From the NCBI GenBank assembly GCA_031259505.1, contig JAIRLL010000265.1, positions 1 through 10,220 on the forward strand: DNA of 10,220 bases, written 5' to 3'. Positions 1 through 6,822 of this stretch are shown piece after piece. The notes below the pieces were generated by a model. It saw nothing but the letters and a program-made list of their open reading frames with translations. It was not told the DNA's origin and searched no databases. Position numbers and translations under genes: made by a program. The DNA comes from Tannerella sp. (GTDB lineage: Bacteria; Bacteroidota; Bacteroidia; Bacteroidales; Tannerellaceae). Every line of letters begins with the position of its first letter. Position 1 is the stretch's first letter.

Positions 1-32
1 TTGAATTTACACCGCACGCAGTATAAATCCGG

Positions 33-114
33 GTTCGGAATAAGAAAGAATTGAAATATTTACTTCAATAACTGGCTTCGGGCTTTTGAGACAGCCTCAT
101 TTCTTATCCCGAAC
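33..114. repeat. Imperfect inverted repeat beside an IS-end-like sequence
   Basis: The 15 bases at 33-47 (GTTCGGAATAAGAAA) match the reverse complement of 100-114 at 14 of 15 positions, and similarity continues weakly outward. The arms are 52 bases apart, and a shorter inverted pair (ATTGAA at 50-55, TTCAAT at 64-69) lies between them. Bases 83-98 read CTTTTGAGACAGCCTC. On the minus strand this is GAGGCTGTCTCAAAAG, which from memory resembles the terminal repeats of some Bacteroidota insertion sequences. If so, an element would end near base 98 and extend to the left, out of the window. No transposase is visible here, so an IS remnant is inference; a transcript hairpin is the alternative. Confidence 0.4.
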
Positions 115-212
115 TCAGACTGTTATTCCTAAAAAAATGTCATATATTGTATTTAAAAGTAAAACATTCCCTTATATTTTTATTTCCTTAACAGATTGTC
201 GACATAAGCGCG

Positions 213-267
213 CTTCGAACACACTTCGAACGCACTTCGAAGGAACCCCGAAGGAAGTCCGGTCGAA
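213..267. repeat. Degenerate 11-bp tandem repeat (CTTCGAAnnnn)
   Basis: Five consecutive 11-base units can be laid out: CTTCGAACACA (213-223), CTTCGAACGCA (224-234), CTTCGAAGGAA (235-245), CCCCGAAGGAA (246-256) and GTCCGGTCGAA (257-267). The first three share an exact CTTCGAA core containing the palindrome TTCGAA, and the copies decay toward the right. The spacing is close to one helical turn. The array lies in gene-free DNA. Its function is unknown; a protein-binding array or replication slippage are both possible. Confidence 0.75.
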
Positions 268-304
268 AATGGGCGCGGAATTAAGAATGATAGCATAATT
301 TTAT

Positions 305-433
305 CTAAAAATTACTAATCAAATAATCGGGCGGCTTCATGTCAACGAATGCTATTTCAAGAGACTTTCCCAAATCTGCTTCGCTCAGCGCTATTGCTTC
401 CGTGCCGATATCGGATTCGAAGACATTACACTG
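305..433 (-). pseudogene. Possible C-terminal remnant of an unidentified gene
   Basis: On the minus strand, 42 codons are open from 433 down to a TAG at 305-307. The reading looks protein-like and includes EAIALSEADLGKSLEIAFVD, with an acidic, amphipathic composition. A TAA at 434-436 interrupts the frame, but the same frame is open again for 37 codons upstream (547-437) until a TGA at 548-550. There is no ATG near the beginning of either part. I recognise no family. It may be the tail of a decayed gene with a nonsense mutation, or a chance open frame. A 47-codon plus-strand frame (339-482) covers the same bases and looks less protein-like. Confidence 0.25.
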
Positions 434-563
434 TTATATCATTGCCGGGGCTGACTTTCGATGCACAGTTTTGCGACAATAACAGTTTGCGGCGATACTC
501 TTTATTTCAATAAAATGTTGTATATGAGATGTAATATCTTCTTCACGTCAGGAGTTCTCAAAC
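434..563. other. Gene-free stretch downstream of ribF
   Basis: This is the 3' side of the T9SS-ribF transcription unit. I see no good intrinsic terminator. A 5-bp stem with a 4-base loop (552-565) overlaps the ribF stop and lacks a T-run, and an AT-only palindrome (501-514) is too weak. The unit may end outside the window or by another mechanism. Confidence 0.4.
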
Positions 564-1490
564 TCATCCTGCAGACAGGATTTCGTCCGTCGCCCGGCGG
601 TCTTCGGCAAGTTGCGCTTTGAGGGCGTCGAGGCTGTCGAATTTTCTGTTTTCGCGGAGGCGGCGGACGAAGGCGACTTCGATTTCTTCACCGTAGACCG
701 TTTCCGAGAAATGAAGCAGGTGCACTTCTACGGATATTTCTGCTCCGCCGAAGGTCGGACGGTTTCCGATGGATAACATTCCCTTGTGGCGTCGGCCGCC
801 GACATGCGTCCATACGGCATACACTCCTGCTTCGGGATACGCTTTCAGCCGGTCGTCGATTTCGATGTTTGCCGTTGCGAAGCCCAGTTCGCGTCCTCTG
901 CGATATCCCGGTACGACGTGTCCTTTCAGTCGATAGGGATATGTCAGCAACTGCGCGGCCTCTTCCACGTCGCCTTCCGAGAGCAACTGCCGGATGCGTG
1001 AAGCGCTGACCGCCTTTTCGCCCGATTCGTACAAGCCGGCGCGAATCACTTCCATGCTGCACGTCCGGCCGTGTGCCACGTATTGTTCGAATCCGTCGGT
1101 GCGATGATGTCCGAAGCGATGGTCGTAGCCCACCAGCAGCGTATCGACCCGCCATTGTTGCGAGAGGACGCCGACGATGAAGTCGCGTGCCGGCAGAGCG
1201 GCCAGTTCAGGCGTGAAATCGACCACGAAACAGGCCTCAACGCCGGTCGTCGCCAGTTGCGCCATCTTTTCGTCGAACGAGTTGAGCAGCGAAGGCTCAA
1301 AACCGCGCTGCAACACCACGCGGGGATGTACGGGAAATGTCATTACGGCAGACGGCAGACCTTTCCTGTCCGCCAGTTCTCGCAACGACTGGATCAGGAA
1401 ACGGTGTCCGCGGTGTACGCCGTCGAAAAATCCGACCGTCGCCACCCATTTCCGTCCGGATGCTTCCGTTGCATTACGTATGATTCTCAA
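564..1490 (-). CDS. ribF: RibF: bifunctional riboflavin kinase / FAD synthetase
   Basis: This cytoplasmic enzyme phosphorylates riboflavin to FMN and then adenylylates FMN to FAD. The 308 residues match the usual length of about 310. The N-terminal nucleotidyltransferase half shows GFFDGVHRGH (20-29, with the HxGH-type site), VGYDHRFG (120-127) and SASRIR (162-167). The C-terminal kinase half shows G-FATAN (203-208, usually GFPTAN), GNRPTFGG (242-249), a glutamate in VEVH (E255, the likely catalytic base) and LRENRKFDSLDALKAQ near the end. I chose the TTG at 1490 because homologues begin close to this 'RIIRN' segment. The frame stays open to 1685, but that extension lies in the tail of gldN and has low-complexity, non-family sequence. 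The start is 17 bases after the gldN stop, so translation probably follows from the same transcript. Identity is secure; the start is likely but not proven. Confidence 0.95.
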   Translation of the reverse strand: MRIIRNATEASGRKWVATVGFFDGVHRGHRFLIQSLRELADRKGLPSAVMTFPVHPRVVLQRGFEPSLLNSFDEKMAQLATTGVEACFVVDFTPELAALPARDFIVGVLSQQWRVDTLLVGYDHRFGHHRTDGFEQYVAHGRTCSMEVIRAGLYESGEKAVSASRIRQLLSEGDVEEAAQLLTYPYRLKGHVVPGYRRGRELGFATANIEIDDRLKAYPEAGVYAVWTHVGGRRHKGMLSIGNRPTFGGAEISVEVHLLHFSETVYGEEIEVAFVRRLRENRKFDSLDALKAQLAEDRRATDEILSAG

Positions 1491-1507
1491 CGCTGTTACG
1501 CCTTCAA

Positions 1508-2560
1508 TTACCTTCCGCGTCTGATGCTGCGTGCAGGCGCCGATTTCTCGGCTTTGGGTTTGGATTGTTTTTCGTTTGTCTGTTTGGGGGCGCTTTCTTT
1601 GGCTGCTTTTTTCTGTGCACGGGCGTTTGCCTTCTTTGTTTTTTTGTCCGTGGCCAGCAGCCGGGTTGTATCCGGTTTGAACCATAATGATTCCTTGAAA
1701 TCGACCAGTTGCTTTTCGATGCGTTCCTGTTCGAACTGGATGGAATCTTCGGGGACGTAGGCGTTGAGCGGAATGTTAAGCAGGTTTTCCGTTTTGAATA
1801 TCTCGCCGTCGAACATCCGCAGGCGGAAATAGTCGTCTATCGTAAATGTCTTGGCGTTGTTGACGTTCGAGGTCATAATATAAGTATTCATCACGTAGGG
1901 GCGCAAATCTTCGTAGCGCACCCAGAACATCGGCGAACGCTGCTCGCCAAAGTCTCTGTTCAGGTAGATGAACGGGCAGAGCGCCAGAAGTTTTACGTCG
2001 CAGACCGAATTGTTCTGGTCGAAAAACCAGGCTTCCTTTGCGTAAAGCGATTTTACTTCCATCGAGGGAATGTCGCTGTCGTTGACGATATACCGCGGCT
2101 GGTTGTCGACCGTCCGGGTTTCGTACATGATTTCGAAACGGTCGAGTACTTCCTTGAAATCAATCAGATGCGCTTCGTCGAATATTTCATATCCGTCCAC
2201 ATATTCGAATGCGGGGAGTTTGCCTTCGGCTACGAGTTGAAAAATGGTTGCGCAGAGGTTCGAGACGCCGTTTATCGGCGCAGTCGGATAGTACATCGGC
2301 GCGTTTTTTTCGTTCAGCAGATTCAGGTCTCTGTAAATTACACGCATCCAGCGGGCATGTTCGATGTTTTGCGTCATGAGTTCGTTCATCTGCTGCGCCC
2401 GTACTGTCAGTTCGGGCAAGCCTTTGTTTTCGTCCCGTTCGCGGTTGCGGTCGGCGCCTCTTCGCACCTGTGGCGTACGGCGACTGTCCTGCGCCTGCAT
2501 CGCCACCGACGCTGTCAGGGCGCACGCTGCCAAAACCAGTATAAAATAGATATGCTTCAT
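1508..2560 (-). CDS. gldN: GldN/PorN: T9SS periplasmic ring protein
   Basis: GldN (PorN) pairs with the lipoprotein GldK to form the large periplasmic ring of the type IX secretion system beneath the outer membrane, and it contacts the periplasmic part of GldM. The 350 residues are close to the family size. A Sec signal peptide is visible: MKH, a hydrophobic stretch FILVLAACALTASVA, and probable cleavage after AMQA near residue 22. The conserved body includes the segments 'RVIYRDLNLLNEKNAPMYYP' and 'AKEAWFFDQNNSVCDVKLLA', typical of the family. Residues from about 305 to 350 form a Lys/Ala/Pro-rich basic tail ending in SIRRGR that looks disordered. The ATG lies 19 bases after the gldM stop and ribF follows after 17 bases, so it belongs to the same operon. 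Confidence 0.95.
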   Translation of the reverse strand: MKHIYFILVLAACALTASVAMQAQDSRRTPQVRRGADRNRERDENKGLPELTVRAQQMNELMTQNIEHARWMRVIYRDLNLLNEKNAPMYYPTAPINGVSNLCATIFQLVAEGKLPAFEYVDGYEIFDEAHLIDFKEVLDRFEIMYETRTVDNQPRYIVNDSDIPSMEVKSLYAKEAWFFDQNNSVCDVKLLALCPFIYLNRDFGEQRSPMFWVRYEDLRPYVMNTYIMTSNVNNAKTFTIDDYFRLRMFDGEIFKTENLLNIPLNAYVPEDSIQFEQERIEKQLVDFKESLWFKPDTTRLLATDKKTKKANARAQKKAAKESAPKQTNEKQSKPKAEKSAPARSIRRGR

Positions 2561-2579
2561 AGCTTTATTTATTTAACAT

Positions 2580-4145
2580 TTAATTTACGATCACTTCAAT
2601 AGTTGCCAGCCGCTGTTGCGTGCCGCCCGGGTCGTTTGCCCTGACGTTGGTAATATAAAACCGTTTGCCGCGCGCCAGATTGCGAATCATGTTTTTCTGG
2701 CGGTCGGTAAAGGAACTGCTTTGCGACACTTCGGGCAGCGCATTTCCCATCGAGTCGTAGAACACCAGTTCGAAGCTGGTTACCGTGAACGGGACGTCCA
2801 GTATGCCGTCGTCGATAGCGGCCATGATGCCGCCGGCTTCTACCAGATACCGTTTTGCGATGGAGCCGCCGGTGAATTTGCGCGTAGCGCCTTCCGCATC
2901 CCTGTACGGGATGAAAGGCGTCGCGGGAGGCAGGGGACGTACTTTAAATTCTTTCGACATCGAAATGGTGCGTCCGCCCGAAACGGCCGACAGGGTAATG
3001 TCGACTTTGGCGGCATTGGATGGCGGATGGGCTGTCCACACGTTGCCGCTTTTCTGTCGCATCGCGCCTGTCGAAATCGTAGCTCTCACGCTTCCGCTGG
3101 GGACGCCGGGAATGGCTACTTCTATATCGTTGTCGATATTTTCGTACAATACATTCATCAGCACGGGCGCAATCGTTGCCGTCTGTTCCGTCACGAAGTA
3201 GGAATCGGCAAACGGATAGCTGCGCGGCAGGCCGTCGGCTCCGCTGATGACGACTTCGCCCGAGAATTTATGCTCGCCGACGCTTGCGGACGAACCTGTA
3301 TAGAGGCCGTTTTCCGATTCGGGCAATTCCGCTCCGTTGACAAATACTCTTGGATGCTGCGTCGAGTCCGTTGCGACAAGCGCTATCTGCGCCCTGAAGG
3401 GCGTGCCCTGCATGACGATCTGGCTCTGCGGGATGACCATGGCCGTGACGTCGTTGACGCGGTAAGCGCCTTCGTCGACACCGCTCAGGATATAGGCCAG
3501 CGCTTCGCCTTCGACGTAGCGGACGTCGCTCTGCAGTTTGGTCAGTATCGTGATGGCTGCCGCTACGGGCATGCTTTCGAACAGCGCCGTCTCCCAGTTG
3601 GCCGCAGTGATGCCGCCTTTCGACGGTATTCGCAGGTTCAGGACTGATTCGATGATGGCTGTCTTTGCCGTATCCGCTACCATTCCCGCCACGAAGGTGC
3701 GGTATGATTCAAGTTTTTCTCTCAGTTTTCTGCCCTCGCCTACGACGGGAGCCAGCATGACGTGCGCCGCCGCTTCGAGGTCTTCCTTGTGCTTGATACT
3801 GTGCACGTCGCCGTCGCTGCCGTCCGTTTTCTTCACAATCTGTTCCTTGAGCGACTGTATGTAATTGTACAGTTCGTCGGACTGCTGTTTGACTTCGCTG
3901 CCTTTGTTATACCACTCGCCCACACGTTCGGGATTGGTCTGGTAGTAGAAATCCAGTTCTGCCTTCACGATTTCGTTGCGGTGCGCCGCGTGGGTAATTG
4001 TTTTCTGCAGACTGTCTTCCACCAGTTCGAACCCGTCCAGTACTTCCGACGACACGTTGAGCGCCATCATGGCAATAAATACCAGATACATCAGATTGAT
4101 CATCTTCTGACGGGGCGAGTTGGGGTTGCTTGATATTCCGGCCAT
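2580..4145 (-). CDS. gldM: GldM/PorM: T9SS motor protein with a large periplasmic arm
   Basis: GldM (PorM) has one inner-membrane helix that sits inside a GldL ring, and a long periplasmic arm that passes motion to the GldK/GldN ring. The 521 residues fit the family (about 510-520). The N-terminus carries the signature SPRQKMINLMYLVFIAMMAL at residues 10-29, followed by NVSSEVLDGF. R12 corresponds to the conserved arginine known as Arg9 in Flavobacterium johnsoniae GldM, which pairs with a GldL glutamate in the motor model. The rest is periplasmic: an alpha-helical first domain with many Glu/Lys residues (about 40-220), then beta-rich domains. The C-terminal end reads 'NMIRNLARGKRFYITNVRAN', matching the last domain of the family. 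The ATG is 38 bases after the gldL stop. No truncation or missing key residue was seen. Confidence 0.97.
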   Translation of the reverse strand: MAGISSNPNSPRQKMINLMYLVFIAMMALNVSSEVLDGFELVEDSLQKTITHAAHRNEIVKAELDFYYQTNPERVGEWYNKGSEVKQQSDELYNYIQSLKEQIVKKTDGSDGDVHSIKHKEDLEAAAHVMLAPVVGEGRKLREKLESYRTFVAGMVADTAKTAIIESVLNLRIPSKGGITAANWETALFESMPVAAAITILTKLQSDVRYVEGEALAYILSGVDEGAYRVNDVTAMVIPQSQIVMQGTPFRAQIALVATDSTQHPRVFVNGAELPESENGLYTGSSASVGEHKFSGEVVISGADGLPRSYPFADSYFVTEQTATIAPVLMNVLYENIDNDIEVAIPGVPSGSVRATISTGAMRQKSGNVWTAHPPSNAAKVDITLSAVSGGRTISMSKEFKVRPLPPATPFIPYRDAEGATRKFTGGSIAKRYLVEAGGIMAAIDDGILDVPFTVTSFELVFYDSMGNALPEVSQSSSFTDRQKNMIRNLARGKRFYITNVRANDPGGTQQRLATIEVIVN

Positions 4146-4183
4146 ATTTTAGTCTTGTTTGTTGCTGACAAATATCGTTTGTT

Positions 4184-5320
4184 TTACCGTATCGGACCGG
4201 AGTATGGCGGCTGGTGGTATCCGCCCTGGTAGGGCGGTTGCTGGGGCGGATAAGGCATGCCGCTCAGGTTTGCATTGACCGTCATGGCCTGCAGCAGGCG
4301 GCTGTATACCTGATTGAGTTGTCCGAGCAGTTGCGCCATCCGTTCGTTTTCGGCGCGGAATGCACTGCTGTCCACCACCGAACTGTCGTACATGTCGCGG
4401 ATGCGGCTCAGTCCGGCATTGATATGGTGAATCGTATCCATTTGCGAACGCAATCCGTTCAGTTGTGTTTCGTAGAACTTGTTCAGTCCCGACAGGTTGT
4501 CGTTGAGCTGTCCCATTTGCTGCACGTAACCAGGCGTCATGTCTTCGGGATTTTCTTCGTTTTGCGTTCCGGAGATGGCTTTACACGAATTGACCAGCGA
4601 GTCCGATACTTCGCTCAGCGAAAGCGTCACGACGTTGAATCGTTCCAGGTTTTGCGCCACCGTCGTGATCTGTTCGACGTATGAACGGGTGGCATCAGTC
4701 ATGTCGGCCATTTTGGCAATTTGTTCGGCTGCTTCGCCTAATTTTTTGATACTGGCGGCAAGTGTTTGTGCGTCTTCCTCGGAAACGTTCAGCCCCATCG
4801 TTTTCAGTCCTGCGTCGGCAGTCTGTTCGGGAGTGGGGCGAGGCATTGGCGCTGCCGTGCCGCCACCACCGCCACCGATGACGACCGTGCCGCCGGCAAC
4901 TGTTCCTCCCTGCGGGATATTGCCGATAATGACCGTACCGCCGCCGCCTTCTCCGCCGGCAACGGCAGTTCCTCCTTCAGCTACCATGCCGCCGATTACC
5001 ACGCCGCCGCCGCCCGATATGCCTTCCTTGCCGAAGTCCGGACGGTCCAACGGATTCTTCGACTTGAGGACGGGGAATACTTCTTCCCAGTTGTAATCGC
5101 TCACCGGTCGTTCAAATGCCGAAATAAAGAATACCACTGCCTCGAAAATCAGTGACATACACAGAATCTGATTTGCATACGGCAAATGCACGATCTTGAA
5201 CATGGCGCCAATCACGACAATGGATGCGCCCCAGCTGTAACAAAAGTTTAGCACGCGTTTCCCTCTTTCGCTGGAGAGAAACATCTCTATTTTGTTCTTA
5301 TACCGCCTGTATTTTCCCAT
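4184..5320 (-). CDS. gldL: GldL/PorL: T9SS inner-membrane motor protein, with an unusual Gly-rich insert
   Basis: GldL (PorL) forms the cytoplasmic-membrane ring that uses the proton gradient to drive the T9SS. Two membrane helices are visible, about residues 28-46 (YSWGASIVVIGAMFKIVHL) and 50-69. The conserved charged positions of the motor are present: Y28, K42, E60 (in FEAVVFF) and E70 (in AFERP). They correspond to Tyr13, Lys27, Glu49 and Glu59 of the F. johnsoniae protein. After FPVLKSKN comes a glycine-rich repeat (about 100-157) with units such as GGTVVIGG, then a Pro-rich hinge. A helical, coiled-coil-like cytoplasmic region follows (about 163-350), and then a Pro/Gln/Tyr/Gly tail (354-378). 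At 378 residues it is longer than P. gingivalis PorL (about 310), mainly because of the insert and tail. The ATG is 36 bases after the gldK stop. Confidence 0.97.
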   Translation of the reverse strand: MGKYRRYKNKIEMFLSSERGKRVLNFCYSWGASIVVIGAMFKIVHLPYANQILCMSLIFEAVVFFISAFERPVSDYNWEEVFPVLKSKNPLDRPDFGKEGISGGGGVVIGGMVAEGGTAVAGGEGGGGTVIIGNIPQGGTVAGGTVVIGGGGGGTAAPMPRPTPEQTADAGLKTMGLNVSEEDAQTLAASIKKLGEAAEQIAKMADMTDATRSYVEQITTVAQNLERFNVVTLSLSEVSDSLVNSCKAISGTQNEENPEDMTPGYVQQMGQLNDNLSGLNKFYETQLNGLRSQMDTIHHINAGLSRIRDMYDSSVVDSSAFRAENERMAQLLGQLNQVYSRLLQAMTVNANLSGMPYPPQQPPYQGGYHQPPYSGPIR

Positions 5321-5356
5321 TTTATTATTTTCATTATTATTGTATAGTTCGCATTA

Positions 5357-6790
5357 TTATTTTTTCTTTTTCCCTTTGGCGTTCGAAAATCCTACCTGCG
5401 TACGGACGCAACGGAAGCCGATGTACGAGCGCGTTTCGTTCTGGTATTCGAACGTGCGCATGTCCGAGCGGATAAACTGTGCGACGTCTTTCCACGAGCC
5501 TCCGCGAACGACTTTTTTCTTCATCGCGTAGGGATCTTCTTTGGCTGCGTGGTAATGCAGGTCGGGGTTGAGGTCGTTCACCTGGCTTTGTCCCGCTTCG
5601 GTATAAATCGAAGAAGTCCATTCGGCCACATTGCCCGCCATGTCATACAGGCCGAATTCGTTGGGGGCAAACGATGCCACGCGCGAAGTGATCAAATGTC
5701 CGTCTTCCGTATAGTTTCCGTCGCCTGGTTTGAAGTTGGCCATGAAACATCCTTTTTCGTTTTGCAGCGAGGCGTCCGACCACGGATATTTGTTTTCGCT
5801 TTTCCCTGCGCGGGCAGCATATTCCCATTCGCCTTCGGTCGGGAGGCGGAACGGCTCAATCACCTGTCCGGCGGGCAGATGAGACGATTTTTTATAATAT
5901 TCCGTGCGCCATACGCAGAAAGCATTGGCCTGTTCCCACGAGATGCCGACGACCGGATAATCGTCGTATCCGGGATGATTGAAATACAATTTCAGATACG
6001 GTTCGTTGTAGGCGTTCCTGAAATCGTTCACCCAGCTTGTTTCGTCGGGATAGATATTGATGATATGTGTGTGCAGGAAATCGAACGGCGAACCGAGCGG
6101 GCGTGTAACGGTCATGCTGATTATATTGCCGTTGTCGTCGATATATGCCGTATCCTTCGAAATCATCGCCACTTCTTCGGGGTCGAGCGGGATGTCCGTA
6201 TTTCTGTTGCGGTTGGCGGGATTGATGCTGTTGCGTCGCAGGGCGGCAGACGTGTGGTCGAACCATTCGTACCTGTAATTCATCTGCATTTTGTCAAGTC
6301 CCCGTTCGCCTGTCACGGGGTGTGTATAGTAGACGCTTTCGATGGCGCGCAGTTCGTCTTCGTTGGCTCTGCGCCAGGGAATCGGGCGGTTCCAGTTCAG
6401 ATGTGGAGTGACGGGGTCGCCATATCGGTCTTCCGTAATCATAAACAGGTCGTTCCCGCCGTAAGCCGGATCCGCCAGACGTGTACGGATGATTGAATCG
6501 CGCACCCAATATACGAACTGCCGGTATTTGGCGTTTGTGATTTCCGTTTCGTCCATCCAGAACGCTTCGAAAGAAACGCCTTTCGTTTCGGCGTTGAAGC
6601 CCCAGAGACTGTCTTTGTCGGCAGGCCCCATCGCAAACGAACCGCGTTTAATCAATATCATTCCATAGGGCGCAGGCTCGCTGAACGATGCCATTCTGGC
6701 TCCTACCAGTTCGCCGCCGTCGCCGGAAAACAGTCTTCCGCACGATATCAGCAATGTAGCTGATACAAGTATCAAAATAATTCTCTTCAT
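5357..6790 (-). CDS. gldK: GldK/PorK: T9SS ring lipoprotein (FGE-sulfatase-like fold)
   Basis: GldK (PorK) is an outer-membrane-anchored lipoprotein that builds the periplasmic T9SS ring with GldN. The chosen ATG at 6790 gives 477 residues and a clean lipoprotein signal: MKRIILILVSATLL followed by lipobox LISC with C17 as the lipidated residue. The frame stays open to a GTG at 6826 that overlaps the porP stop (GTGA), adding 12 charged residues before the signal; that start is less likely. The body has the formylglycine-generating-enzyme-like fold: a MILIKRGSFAMG segment near the start, FRLPTEGEWEY (314-324), GNVAEW (386-391), VRGGSW (428-433) and GFRCVRT (458-464). In GldK this fold is structural, not known to be enzymatic. 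It ends in a KGKKKK tail. Confidence 0.96.
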   Translation of the reverse strand: MKRIILILVSATLLISCGRLFSGDGGELVGARMASFSEPAPYGMILIKRGSFAMGPADKDSLWGFNAETKGVSFEAFWMDETEITNAKYRQFVYWVRDSIIRTRLADPAYGGNDLFMITEDRYGDPVTPHLNWNRPIPWRRANEDELRAIESVYYTHPVTGERGLDKMQMNYRYEWFDHTSAALRRNSINPANRNRNTDIPLDPEEVAMISKDTAYIDDNGNIISMTVTRPLGSPFDFLHTHIINIYPDETSWVNDFRNAYNEPYLKLYFNHPGYDDYPVVGISWEQANAFCVWRTEYYKKSSHLPAGQVIEPFRLPTEGEWEYAARAGKSENKYPWSDASLQNEKGCFMANFKPGDGNYTEDGHLITSRVASFAPNEFGLYDMAGNVAEWTSSIYTEAGQSQVNDLNPDLHYHAAKEDPYAMKKKVVRGGSWKDVAQFIRSDMRTFEYQNETRSYIGFRCVRTQVGFSNAKGKKKK

Positions 6791-6822
6791 GATTGGCACA
6801 TTCTGTTTTTTTAAGTTCCTTT

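Noticed and set aside
86..298. A 70-codon plus-strand open frame in the left region
   Set aside because: It runs through the inverted repeat and the 11-bp tandem repeat, and its product looks like translated non-coding DNA.
552..565. Small hairpin at the ribF stop as an operon terminator
   Set aside because: The stem is only 5 bp, overlaps the stop codon and has no T-run after it.
1491..1685. N-terminal extension of RibF to the ATG-like start at 1685
   Set aside because: It lies wholly in the gldN 3' coding region plus the 17-base gap, is low in complexity, and would make RibF about 65 residues longer than its family.
1709..2602. A 297-codon plus-strand open frame
   Set aside because: It is antisense to gldN. 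It has an odd composition (many His, Val, Phe, Arg) and no recognisable domain.
2616..3647. A 343-codon plus-strand open frame
   Set aside because: It is antisense to gldM, which has the full family signature. The product is Arg/Gly/His-rich without a domain.
5549..6496. A 315-codon plus-strand open frame
   Set aside because: It is antisense to gldK, and no domain is visible.
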